This document shows positions 1 to 8,205 of a DNA stretch of 43,755 bases, in pieces. The notes below the pieces were generated by a model. It worked only from the letters and a program-made list of their open reading frames with translations, made no database searches and was not told the DNA's origin. Origin of the DNA: an uncultured Clostridia bacterium. Lineage in GTDB: Bacteria > Bacillota > Clostridia > Christensenellales > Borkfalkiaceae. The first letter of the stretch is position 1. Each line of letters starts with the position of its first letter. Where the stretch lies: contig CAKQSI010000018.1 of NCBI GenBank assembly GCA_934272745.1, positions 1 through 43,755 of the forward strand. Direction: 5' to 3'. A program made the translations under genes and the position numbers.

Positions 1-303
1 CCGAGCGCTGCACCTACGGAAACGCCGAGCAGCGCGCCCACCGATAAACCTTCGGAAAAACCGAGCGCTGCACCTACGGAAACGCCGAGCAGCGCGCCCA
101 CCGGTACCCCTTCGGCAAAACCGAGCGCGGCACCTACGGAAAAGCCTTCCGCAAGCGGAGATAAGGGCAGTTCCTGCGGCAATTCCTGCGGGACGGTCGC
201 ACCCGCTTCTAACGGAAACGGCGGAGGTATGGCGGGCGGCGTGATTCTCCTTTCCGTTCTGCTTGCCGCGGCAATGTTCGCGCTCAGAAAGAAAAAGGCT
301 TAA
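1..303 (+). CDS. C-terminal end of a stalked surface protein (partial, 5' end outside window)
   Basis: The reading frame is open from base 1 and stops at TAA 301-303, giving 100 residues of the end of a larger protein. Residues 1-50 are a Pro-Ser-Glu/Thr/Ala low-complexity stalk (units such as PSAAPTETPSS). The motif GSSCGNSCGTVAP lies at bases 166-204. A Gly-rich spacer, a hydrophobic helix of about 17 residues (VILLSVLLAAAMFAL) and the basic end RKKKA follow. The next three secreted proteins have nearly the same tail, so this is the last part of a paralogue, probably also an exported carbohydrate-active or carbohydrate-binding protein. The N-terminal domains are not visible, so enzymatic function cannot be given. 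Confidence 0.85.
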   Translation, partial: PSAAPTETPSSAPTDKPSEKPSAAPTETPSSAPTGTPSAKPSAAPTEKPSASGDKGSSCGNSCGTVAPASNGNGGGMAGGVILLSVLLAAAMFALRKKKA

Positions 304-455
304 CATCTCGGAAAAAAATTCAGGGATGAAAACAATCTCTTACCGGAAAGGCGATTTTCTGTTTTTCATATCGTCCTGACATTACTTACAATTTTTTTCT
401 ATCTCGATTCCGGCGCCGGGCAAGAACGCCCGGCGCCGCCTGCGTTTTGCAGATT
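301..455 (+). repeat. 3'-flank repeat, copy A (with hairpin 412-437)
   Basis: This stretch from the stop codon onward is closely similar to 7706-7862, which follows the first GH36 gene. It holds a GC-rich hairpin: 10-bp arms 412-421 and 428-437 around a 6-base loop. The hairpin has no T tract on its 3' side, so it is only a possible terminator or RNA-end structure. The shared flank suggests the surface-protein genes arose by duplication that included downstream DNA. From 456 to about 650 nothing else was recognised. Confidence 0.75.
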
Positions 456-651
456 CCGTAATTGCGCCGCAATCTCCCGCGGATATCGGAGTTCTGTTCC
501 GTATTCCCAAACAAGCATTTCTAAAGTTATATCGATGCTGCCCGGGAGAGAGACAGCCGTTTTCCCGCAATAACATCAACAAAAATACAGAAAACACGCC
601 AGGAATGCAGCAAAAGAAAATAATAAAAAAACAAAAATTTATTAAAACCAC

Positions 652-680
652 TTGACAAAAAACAACACGGAATGTATAAT
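652..680 (+). promoter_or_regulatory. Strong sigma-A-type promoter for the NPCBM surface protein
   Basis: A perfect -35 TTGACA at 652-657 and perfect -10 TATAAT at 675-680 are separated by 17 bp. Transcription would start near 687, leaving a leader of about 85 bases before the ATG at 773. Confidence 0.85.
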
Positions 681-691
681 CTGCATATGAC

Positions 692-705
692 ATAAAACGT
701 TTTAT
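692..705. promoter_or_regulatory. Candidate LacI-family operator
   Basis: The 14-base sequence ATAAAACGTTTTAT is a perfect palindrome with a central CG, the hallmark of LacI/CcpA-family operators. It lies just downstream of the predicted start of transcription, where a bound repressor would block the polymerase. The LacI-family gene at 11712-12761 is the obvious local candidate. CcpA, whose cre sites are similar, is the alternative. Confidence 0.6.
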
Positions 706-772
706 ATCCGCTAAAATTCGACAAATAAACAAAAATTATTCTACTATAAAAATAAGAAGGGGGTTCTTTTAT

Positions 773-3700
773 ATGAAAAAAAGAGCGTTTTATCAACTGC
801 TGCTGTGCATTCTTTGCGTGGTCAGCCTGTCTGTTGCGGTCAAAATGCCGCAGCAGAAAGTCTATGCGGAAGACGCGGTGTATCTTTCCGATCTGCCGTT
901 TACGGAATGGAAAATGTACCAGTCGTCTTCGGACAATCCGGCGTCGCCTTACGCGCCCAGTTTCAATCAGAACGAGCAGGGCGGAACTCTGACGATTGCG
1001 GACAAAACTTATGAAAAAGGCATTCGTATGCATCCGGACGATCCCGATCCCGCGTACATAAAATACGACGTCTCGGCGTACGACTTTACGCGGTTTACCA
1101 CCGTTGTGGGAAAAGACAGTCTGGGTGCAGGCGGGGACGTGCAGTTTTATATTTACGGCGACGACGTGCTGCTTGCCAAAAGCCCGCGCCTGACCTTTGG
1201 CATGGATTATCGGTTGGAAGCCGACGTTACCGGCGTTAAAATCCTGACGCTTATGGTTACCAACGGCAACGACGGCGTTTCCGGGGATTCTTCTGCGTTC
1301 GGAAGTCCGCTTCTGGATCACGAAAAGGCGGAAAAACAGTACCTGACCGAAACCGACGTTCCGGTCGATTTAACCGTCCCGGAAGGAGCGATTTATCTTT
1401 CGGACAGGGAATGGAAAAGTTGGAGAATGTACCAGTCCTCTTCGGATAACCCCGCTTCTCCCTACGCGCCCAGCCGCAACAGTGCGGAAGACGGTTCGGC
1501 GCTGATCATTGCGGGAATGGAATTCAAAAAAGGTCTGCGTTCGCACGTCGATACCACCGCTTCTCCCTGCTATTTCGAATACGATCTGACCGGTCTGGAC
1601 GTGGATACTTTTTCCGCGGTCGTCGGAAAGGAAGCCGTAGGCGGTGCCGACGGAAATATTCAGTTTTTTGTAGCAGTGGACGGAAAGGTCGTCATGCTGA
1701 CGCCGATTTTCTCCGCCGGTCAGGCGAAAATGATCGTTGCGGACGTCAAGGGCGCCACCACGCTGAAATTCGGCGCCATGGACGGGGATGACGGTATTCG
1801 TAACGATTCGGTCGGTTTCGGCAACGCGATCGTTTACAAAAAAGGCGACGCGCCGGTCGAACCTTCCGTCGAACCCTCGCAGGAACCCTCCGTCGAGCCT
1901 TCGCAGGAGCCTTCTGTGGAACCGAGTACGGAGCCTTCTGTCGAGCCGAGTACGGAGCCTTCTGTGGAACCGAGTACGGAGCCTTCCGTCAAGCCGAGCG
2001 AAAGCGATGAAATAATTTACGTTTCCGACCTTCAGTGGACGGAATGGAAAATGTACCAGTCGTCTTCGGACAATCCGGCGTCGCCCTACGCGCCCAGTTT
2101 CAACCGGAACGAGCAGGGCGGGACTTTGACGATTGCGGACAAGACCTATGAAAAAGGCATTCGTATGCACCCGGACGAAGACGGAATCAGTTATATTACT
2201 TACGATATTTCCGCCTATCACTATACCCGTTTTTCCGCTACGGTCGGGAAAGACAGTCTGGGCGGCGAGGGAGTAATCCGTTTCTTCGTTTACGGCGACG
2301 GCGAACTGCTTGCAAAAAGCCCGACGCTCGCTTTCGGAATGGATTATTTCCTCGAGGCGGATATTACCGGCGTAAAAGAATTGAAACTTGTCATTACGGA
2401 CGGCGGCGACGGTATTACGAGGGATTCCGCGGCGTTCGGCAATCCGATGCTGGATAACGAAGCGGTCACGCCGGTTCCGGATACCGAAAAAAATATACCC
2501 GTCAACGTAGCCGTGCCCGAGGGAGCGCTGTTCCTTTCCGATATGGAATGGAAAAGTTGGACGATGTATGAAGCGACGTCCGAAGACGAGCATCCCGCTT
2601 ATACCCCCAGCCGCGACAGCGACGAACTGGGCGGAACGCTGAAGATCGCCGGGCGTGCGTTCAAGAAAGGTCTGCGCTCGCACGTCGATCCCAAAAAACT
2701 GCTGTGCGATTTCGTTTACGATATTTCCGGTCTGGACGTGGATTATTTTTCTGCGGTCGTCGGAAAAGAGGAAACGGGCGGAGCAATGTATTCCGTACAG
2801 TTCTTCGTGGAAGTGGACGGAGTCGTCGTTATGACTACGCCGGTTGTGGACGCCGGTCAGGCGGTTATGCTGGTCGCTGACGTCCGCGGAGCGAAAACGC
2901 TGCGTTTCGGCGCAACCGACGGCAACGACGGCATTCAGTACGATTCGGTCGGTTTCGGCAACGCGATGCTGTTTAAAGGCGATATTCCCGAAGCACCCAA
3001 GGAATATACCGTTTCTATAAAATCCGCCGACGAAAACGGCAGCGTGGAAGGGGTCAACCAGAAATATTATCCCGAAGGCAGCGTCATTACCGTTACCGCG
3101 GTGCCTGCTTTAGGATACGAATTTGTTTCCTGGAGCGACGGAAATACCGACGCCGTCCGGGAAATCACCGTAAATAAAAAAATCAAACTGACCGCAAGTT
3201 TTGCTAAAAAGCATGTTATCAGCAACCTGAAAATCGTGATCGTGGGCGAAGAACTGGTGCGTTCCAGAGATCTCGGCAGTCTGCAGATCGGCGACAACGA
3301 GGTCGATTATATGACCGAAATACGGCTGGTAATCAATCCCGTTCCCGGCGCGACCATTCACGTCGAACTGGAAAACGGCACGCTGAAAAGCAGTGCGGAT
3401 AACGCAATGATTTCGTTTGTTATGCCCGACGGCGATTGCACTTTGACCGTCACGCTGGCAAAAGCGTCTTTCAAAGTAAAATTCGTTGCGGGAGAGGGCG
3501 GAACGATCGTCGGAGAAACCGAACAGACGGTGTTGTACGGCGAATCCGCTTCCAAAGTGACCGCCGTACCGAACGAAGGGTATCGCTTCGTCCGCTGGAA
3601 AAACGCAAACGCGACCACGCCCGAACTGGTGATCGAAAACGTTACGGGCGCCAAAACAATCACCGCAATTTTTGAAAAGGTGGAAACTCCGTCGGTCACA

Positions 3701-4162
3701 CCCTCTGCAGGTCCGTCGGTCGAACCGAGCGCAGAACCCTCTGTGGAACCCAGTACGGAACCGAGCGTAGAGCCGAGTACGGAGCCGAGCGTAGAACCCA
3801 GTGTGGAACCGTCTGTTTCGCCCAGCGAAACGCCGTCGGCAGAGCCTTCCGAAACTCCGTCGGCAGAGCCTTCCGAAACTCCGTCGGCGGAACCGTCGGA
3901 AACTCCTTCCGAAACGCCGAGCGCTGCACCTACGGAAACGCCGAGCAGCGCGCCCACCGGTACCCCTTCGGCAAAACCGAGCGCGGCACCTTCGGAAAAG
4001 CCTTCCGCAAGCGGAGATAATGGTAGTTCCTGCGGCAATTCCTGCGGGACGGTCGCGCCCGTTTCAAACGGAAACGGCGGAAGCGGCACAGCGGGCGGCG
4101 TGATTCTTCTTTCCGTTCTGCTTGCCGCGGCGATGTTTGCGCTTAGAAAACGCCGCGCGTAA
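773..4162 (+). CDS. Exported multi-NPCBM carbohydrate-binding surface protein with stalk and Cys-type C-terminal anchor
   Basis: 1129 residues. A signal peptide (about 1-33, cleavage near VYA/ED) precedes four NPCBM-like domains at about 36-180, 205-358, 414-560 and 585-735. Domains 1 and 3 share KGIRMHPD, while 2 and 4 share KGLRSHVD, so the pair was duplicated as a unit; a PSxEPS linker separates the pairs. Two InlB-B/Flg_new-like repeats follow (about 742-815 and 905-970; GYEFVSWSDG and GYRFVRWKN). A PS(V/T/A)EPS stalk (about 972-1080), GSSCGNSCGTVAP at 1084-1096, a membrane helix and RKRRA complete it. No catalytic domain is visible, so it probably binds glycans at the cell surface for the neighbouring GH36 enzymes. 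The ATG is preceded by AAGAAGGGGG at 754-763. Domain assignment is by pattern recognition. Confidence 0.85.
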   Translation: MKKRAFYQLLLCILCVVSLSVAVKMPQQKVYAEDAVYLSDLPFTEWKMYQSSSDNPASPYAPSFNQNEQGGTLTIADKTYEKGIRMHPDDPDPAYIKYDVSAYDFTRFTTVVGKDSLGAGGDVQFYIYGDDVLLAKSPRLTFGMDYRLEADVTGVKILTLMVTNGNDGVSGDSSAFGSPLLDHEKAEKQYLTETDVPVDLTVPEGAIYLSDREWKSWRMYQSSSDNPASPYAPSRNSAEDGSALIIAGMEFKKGLRSHVDTTASPCYFEYDLTGLDVDTFSAVVGKEAVGGADGNIQFFVAVDGKVVMLTPIFSAGQAKMIVADVKGATTLKFGAMDGDDGIRNDSVGFGNAIVYKKGDAPVEPSVEPSQEPSVEPSQEPSVEPSTEPSVEPSTEPSVEPSTEPSVKPSESDEIIYVSDLQWTEWKMYQSSSDNPASPYAPSFNRNEQGGTLTIADKTYEKGIRMHPDEDGISYITYDISAYHYTRFSATVGKDSLGGEGVIRFFVYGDGELLAKSPTLAFGMDYFLEADITGVKELKLVITDGGDGITRDSAAFGNPMLDNEAVTPVPDTEKNIPVNVAVPEGALFLSDMEWKSWTMYEATSEDEHPAYTPSRDSDELGGTLKIAGRAFKKGLRSHVDPKKLLCDFVYDISGLDVDYFSAVVGKEETGGAMYSVQFFVEVDGVVVMTTPVVDAGQAVMLVADVRGAKTLRFGATDGNDGIQYDSVGFGNAMLFKGDIPEAPKEYTVSIKSADENGSVEGVNQKYYPEGSVITVTAVPALGYEFVSWSDGNTDAVREITVNKKIKLTASFAKKHVISNLKIVIVGEELVRSRDLGSLQIGDNEVDYMTEIRLVINPVPGATIHVELENGTLKSSADNAMISFVMPDGDCTLTVTLAKASFKVKFVAGEGGTIVGETEQTVLYGESASKVTAVPNEGYRFVRWKNANATTPELVIENVTGAKTITAIFEKVETPSVTPSAGPSVEPSAEPSVEPSTEPSVEPSTEPSVEPSVEPSVSPSETPSAEPSETPSAEPSETPSAEPSETPSETPSAAPTETPSSAPTGTPSAKPSAAPSEKPSASGDNGSSCGNSCGTVAPVSNGNGGSGTAGGVILLSVLLAAAMFALRKRRA

Positions 4163-4228
4163 GAGTCTTTCCGCCGACTCCGAATCTCTGATTTTGTGAG
4201 GAATCAGAATTCGGGAAGCAGTTGGTTA

Positions 4229-4264
4229 TTTTCGGCGCCGCTTTATTCAAAGCGGCGCCGAAAA
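4229..4264. terminator. Perfect 16-bp hairpin after the NPCBM gene
   Basis: Arms 4229-4244 and 4249-4264 are perfectly complementary around an ATTC loop, with T4 at the left end and A4 at the right end of the stem. There is no T run beyond the stem, so it is an intrinsic terminator only in the loose sense. Confidence 0.5.
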
Positions 4265-4284
4265 AGCAGAAAACGAAACAAAAC

Positions 4285-4326
4285 GAAAAGTCCCGGAGCG
4301 TAATTTCCCCGGAACTTTTCTTTGTT
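4285..4326 (+). terminator. Likely intrinsic terminator of the NPCBM gene
   Basis: GAAAAGTCCCGG (4285-4296) pairs with CCGGAACTTTTC (4309-4320) with one mismatch. A T-rich run follows to about 4326. It is the second hairpin after the gene and the better match to a rho-independent terminator. The rest of the 462-base gap holds only the inverted repeat at 4425-4447 and the leader of the next gene. Confidence 0.6.
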
Positions 4327-4424
4327 TGCGGGGCAAAAGGGAAAGGGCTTTCAGAGAGGAAAAACAATTTCTCGCTTGCCCGAAAGGCGGAATATTAGCA
4401 AATACAACATACAATTTCGATTGC

Positions 4425-4447
4425 TTTATGATACGAAGTATCATAAA
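4425..4447. promoter_or_regulatory. Perfect inverted repeat overlapping a candidate -10 box upstream of the first GH36 gene
   Basis: TTTATGATAC (4425-4434) and GTATCATAAA (4438-4447) are perfect inverted arms around GAA. A -10-like TATGAT lies inside at 4427-4432, but no good -35 was found. The position about 180 bases before the ATG at 4625 fits an operator. It differs from the palindrome at 692-705, so a different regulator may be involved. Confidence 0.5.
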
Positions 4448-4624
4448 ATCAAAGCGGTCGTGGTCCGGAGCGAGGTTCTTTGCGGTAAGAACCGCGATGG
4501 ATGCAGGCGGTTGTGCGATCTGTAAAATTTGCGGACGCAGGTTACGGAATCCGCATATTTTAAGTTTGCGGAAACAGAATCGCCCTCGCATAACAAAAAA
4601 GACGATAAGGATAAGGAGGAATCT

Positions 4625-7600
4625 ATGAAACGTATTGAAAAATTTTTAGTTGCCGTACTGTGTATACTTACTATGTTCGGCGTTGCGGTTTCGGTTGCGC
4701 CGGAACCGGTATCAGGCAGAGCGGAGGAAGCGCCGGTCGCAGACAATCTTTCCGCATACGAAAGATATCAAAATTTCCTTGCCCGTCCGGAAACCTTTCC
4801 CATTACCTTTACCTATGGAGGAAAGCAATATCACGGATTTTCTGCGGAGGAGTTCGACAGTTTCGGTTCGGACATCAACGAAGAGGACGGCGTCATCCAT
4901 AACGATCTGTTTTTCGGTCTGAAAGACACCATGATCGAAGTGACGGTGGAAACGGCGTACTATTTCGATCACAACGCCTACGAATGGACGGTTTATTTTG
5001 TAAACATGGGGCTTTCCGAAACCAAACGGTTTGCAAACCTGAATGCGGCGGACGACTATTTTTACGGAACGGACGCCTCGGTTTCCGGCGTGTCCGGGGA
5101 CTATCACGACCATTATACGCCCTATAAAACGGCGCTCGGTCATAAAGAAATCGTAAATACGAGCGGCAGACCCACGCATTACGAATTTCCTTATTTCAAC
5201 CTGAATTTCGGCGGAAATCGCGGGGTGTTTCTTTCGGTCGGCTGGCCGGGCACCTGGCGCGCGAATTTTGACGTCTGCACCGTGGACGGAGCAGAAGGCG
5301 CCGTGCATTATACTTCCGGACAGTACGAAGTGGACACCACGCTGCTCCCCGGGGAAACGCTGCGCACGCCGCTGACCTCCTTCCTTTACTACGAGGGGGA
5401 CGACGACCACGCCACCAACGCCTGGCGCAGATGGATGTACGAATTTAACGTCCCGCGCGAAGAGGACGGTTCCGAAAAGAAGCCCATTCTGGCGACGTCC
5501 ACGTCCTGGCTGTACAACTGCATGACCTTTGCGACCGAACAGTCGCAATTGGACGCCATGCAAACCTATCTCGAAAACGGCATTCCCATCGACTACTGGT
5601 GGATGGACGCCGGTTGGTACGAAAGCAGAACCGGCGGCTCGCTCGGCAGTACCTGGATGGAAACGGGGATCTGGGCGGTGGATAAAACCCGCTTCCCCAC
5701 GGAATTCAAAGCCGTTTCCGATTACGCGAAAGAACACGGACTGGACGGCACCATTTTGTGGTTCGAACCCGATCTGTTCCGCATCGAAATAAACGAAATT
5801 CAAAGATTTTTCCCCGAATATCAAGCCGGCTGGATTCTCGGAATTCTGCCGGCAGGCGGAAAACTCAACGACTTCGGCAATCCCGAATTCGTGCAGTGGA
5901 TGACGGATACCGTGACCGAAATTCTCAAAAAAGGCGGCATTCACGTTTATCGTCAGGACTTCAACGACGATCCCGGTTCGGTCTGGTTCGGCAAAAATAC
6001 GGAAGGCAGAACGGGTATTGCAGAAAACAAATACGTGCAGGGTTATCTGACTTACTGGGACAATCTTCTGAAAAACATCCCCGGACTCTGGATGGATACC
6101 TGCGCTTCGGGCGGGGGAAGAATGGATCTCGAAACCCTGCGGCGGAGCGTACCTCTGCACCGTACGGACGCGTTTGCGGAAGCCAACAGATTCATTACCA
6201 CGCAGACCATCAGTCAGTCGCTTTTCAACTGGATTCCGTTTTCCGGAGGCCCTACCAACGATACGTCGACGTCCGTCGTCACGAAATACGGCATGCGCAG
6301 TTGTTTTTCGCAGTCGATGACGTTGAATTTCAATCCGGACGGAGACGTCACCAACTGGCAACTTTTAAAAGGTTTGTGCGAAGAATGGCAGACCGTCAAC
6401 GAGTTTTATAACGACGACTATTACGAACTGACCGATTGGACGCGCGACATAGATTCCTGGCTGGCGTGGGAGTTTTTCGATCCCGCTAAAGACGCCGGTT
6501 TTATGCAGGTATTCCGCAGAAGAACGAGCGATAACAGCATTACCCTGCAGGTCAAGGGGTTAAACCCGACGACCACCTACTATATTACCGATTTTGACGG
6601 TATCAACGATATTTCCGCCACGGGCGCGGAACTTGCCGCGGGATACACCGTAAAGTTAAACAAACGCCTTTCCGCCGCAACCCTTTACATCGGTCACGAA
6701 AAAATCGCCATCCCCGATTACGGAGAGGAAGAAGAGCCGGACGAACTGGATATGACCGTCCCCGCGGGTTCGATTTACGTTTCCGATCTCGATTGGGTCA
6801 GCTGGAAAATGTATCAATCCTCTTCGGATAACCCCGCTTCCCCTTACGCGCCCAGCCGCGACAGCGACGAATTCGGCGGCGTGCTCGGCATCGGCAATTA
6901 CGATTTTGCCAAAGGATTGCGTACGCACGTGGACGGCAATCTGGGATATTGCGACTTCGTTTACGATATTTCCGGGCTGGACGTGGATTACTTCCGTGCG
7001 ATTGTCGGGAAAGAAAATCTCGGCGGAACGAGCGGAATGTGCCAGTTCTTTGTAGAAGTAGACGGCAACCGGGTAGCGCTTTCGCCCATTCTTTCGCCGG
7101 GACAGGCATATATGCTGACGGCGAAGATTACCGGGGGAAGAACGCTCCGCATCGGCGCTTTGGACGGCGGCGACGGGGACAGTTGGGACTCGGTCGGTTT
7201 CGGCAACGCGGTTTTGTATAAAGAACCGGAAACTCCTCCCGAGCCTTCGGTTACGCCCTCGCCGTCTGTCGAGCCGAACGTGGAACCCAGTGTAGAACCC
7301 TCGGTCGAGCCGAGCGTGGAACCGTCGGTCGAGCCGAGCGTGGAACCGTCGGCAGAGCCGAGCGTGGAACCCAGTGTAGAACCCAGTGTAGAACCCTCGG
7401 TCGAGCCGAGCGAAAGCCCGTCGGCAACGCCTTCCGAAACGCCGTCGGCGGAACCGTCGGAAACGCCGGGCGGTCAGCCGACCGGAAATCCGAGTATTGC
7501 GCCCACCGATAAACCTTCGGAAAAACCCAGCACGGCACCTACGGAAAAGCCTTCCGCAAGCGACGACAAGGGCAGTTCCTGCGGCAATTCGTGCGGGACG

Positions 7601-7708
7601 ATCGCGCCCGCTTCAAACGGAAACGGCAATGGCGGCGCGGGCGGCGTGATTCTCCTTTCCGTCCTGCTTGCCGCGGCAATGTTTGCGTTCAGAAAGAAAA
7701 AGGCTTAA
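4625..7708 (+). CDS. Secreted, surface-anchored GH36-family glycosidase (alpha-galactosidase type) with NPCBM domain
   Basis: 1027 residues. A signal peptide (1-36, cleavage near SGRA/EE) precedes a GH36 N-terminal beta domain and a (beta/alpha)8 barrel with WWMDAGWY, ILWFEPD, YRQDFN and CASGGGRMD motifs. D445 in YRQDFN is the expected nucleophile and D515 in LHRTDA the expected acid/base of clan GH-D. A C-terminal beta domain ends near 690. An NPCBM domain (about 716-865), a PSVEPS stalk (868-980), GSSCGNSCGTIAP (983-995), a membrane helix and RKKKA follow. GH36 enzymes usually release terminal alpha-galactose; alpha-N-acetylgalactosaminidase activity cannot be excluded. The ATG at 4625 was chosen over an upstream in-frame ATG at 4529 because AAGGAGGA (4613-4620) and the signal peptide fit it. 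Confidence 0.9.
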   Translation: MKRIEKFLVAVLCILTMFGVAVSVAPEPVSGRAEEAPVADNLSAYERYQNFLARPETFPITFTYGGKQYHGFSAEEFDSFGSDINEEDGVIHNDLFFGLKDTMIEVTVETAYYFDHNAYEWTVYFVNMGLSETKRFANLNAADDYFYGTDASVSGVSGDYHDHYTPYKTALGHKEIVNTSGRPTHYEFPYFNLNFGGNRGVFLSVGWPGTWRANFDVCTVDGAEGAVHYTSGQYEVDTTLLPGETLRTPLTSFLYYEGDDDHATNAWRRWMYEFNVPREEDGSEKKPILATSTSWLYNCMTFATEQSQLDAMQTYLENGIPIDYWWMDAGWYESRTGGSLGSTWMETGIWAVDKTRFPTEFKAVSDYAKEHGLDGTILWFEPDLFRIEINEIQRFFPEYQAGWILGILPAGGKLNDFGNPEFVQWMTDTVTEILKKGGIHVYRQDFNDDPGSVWFGKNTEGRTGIAENKYVQGYLTYWDNLLKNIPGLWMDTCASGGGRMDLETLRRSVPLHRTDAFAEANRFITTQTISQSLFNWIPFSGGPTNDTSTSVVTKYGMRSCFSQSMTLNFNPDGDVTNWQLLKGLCEEWQTVNEFYNDDYYELTDWTRDIDSWLAWEFFDPAKDAGFMQVFRRRTSDNSITLQVKGLNPTTTYYITDFDGINDISATGAELAAGYTVKLNKRLSAATLYIGHEKIAIPDYGEEEEPDELDMTVPAGSIYVSDLDWVSWKMYQSSSDNPASPYAPSRDSDEFGGVLGIGNYDFAKGLRTHVDGNLGYCDFVYDISGLDVDYFRAIVGKENLGGTSGMCQFFVEVDGNRVALSPILSPGQAYMLTAKITGGRTLRIGALDGGDGDSWDSVGFGNAVLYKEPETPPEPSVTPSPSVEPNVEPSVEPSVEPSVEPSVEPSVEPSAEPSVEPSVEPSVEPSVEPSESPSATPSETPSAEPSETPGGQPTGNPSIAPTDKPSEKPSTAPTEKPSASDDKGSSCGNSCGTIAPASNGNGNGGAGGVILLSVLLAAAMFAFRKKKA

Positions 7709-7862
7709 CATCTCAGAAAGAAAAAGGTTCAGGGATGAAAATAATCTCTTACCGGAAAGGCGATTTTCTGCTTTTCATATCGTCCTGACATTGCTTACAA
7801 TTTTTTCTATCTCGATTCCGGCGTCGGGCATTTCTGCCCGGCGCCGCTGCGTTTTGCAGATT
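7706..7862 (+). repeat. 3'-flank repeat, copy B (with hairpin 7820-7845)
   Basis: This is the second copy of the flank seen at 301-455. Its hairpin is 7820-7830 paired with 7835-7845 around TTTC: 11 bp with one G-T pair and an extra A-T pair at the loop that copy A lacks. The sequences differ while the stem is kept, which suggests the structure matters. There is no T tract after it. Confidence 0.7.
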
Positions 7863-8124
7863 TTTCAATCCGGCAATGCGGCAAGACCCCGTAACGGTTG
7901 CGGAGCGTTGCGTTTTCAAAAAAGTACGCTCTTTTGTGTCGGCAAGCGAAATAATTTTGCTTTTCTTCTCTCAAAAACACGCATTCCGCACCGGCGTTGC
8001 TTAGGGGTTCCACGCCTCCGCCCTAAAAAACACGCATTCCGAACCGCCCCAAAAGGGAATGTCACGCTTTTTCCCGCAAGAAAAACGCCAAAAAAAGAGA
8101 TTTTATATAATTTATCTAACAAAT
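7863..8124. other. Intergenic stretch with a repeated 16-mer; no gene seen
   Basis: No convincing coding sequence is present. The 16-mer AAAAACACGCATTCCG occurs at 7973-7988 and again at 8026-8041. The stretch becomes AT-rich from about 8095 before the promoter of the second GH36 gene. Confidence 0.5.
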
Positions 8125-8128
8125 TTGA

Positions 8129-8158
8129 TTGTAATTTTTGTTTTTTTCGGGTTACAAT
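8129..8158 (+). promoter_or_regulatory. Weak candidate promoter for the second GH36 gene
   Basis: TTGTAA (8129-8134) and TACAAT (8153-8158) lie 18 bp apart in an AT-rich tract, about 48 bases before the ATG at 8206. No palindrome like 692-705 is present. Confidence 0.4.
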
Positions 8159-8205
8159 GCAGATAGAATCAGAAGTTCCGCTTGCCGGGACAATGGAGAA
8201 AACTT

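Noticed and set aside
166..300. LPXTG sortase signal in the surface proteins
   Set aside because: No LPXTG or close variant occurs before the C-terminal helix in any of the four; the conserved element is CGNSCGT.
1370..2683. Long open frame on the minus strand (437 codons) opposite the NPCBM gene
   Set aside because: It mirrors codon structure of the plus-strand gene, is Arg/Val-rich without domains and has no ribosome site. Similar antisense frames at 4712-6361, 17819-18829 and 27292-29520 were rejected for the same reason.
4625..7708. GH27 or GH31 instead of GH36
   Set aside because: YRQDFN, CASGGGRMD and LHRTD fit GH36; the N-terminal beta domain and total length also fit GH36.
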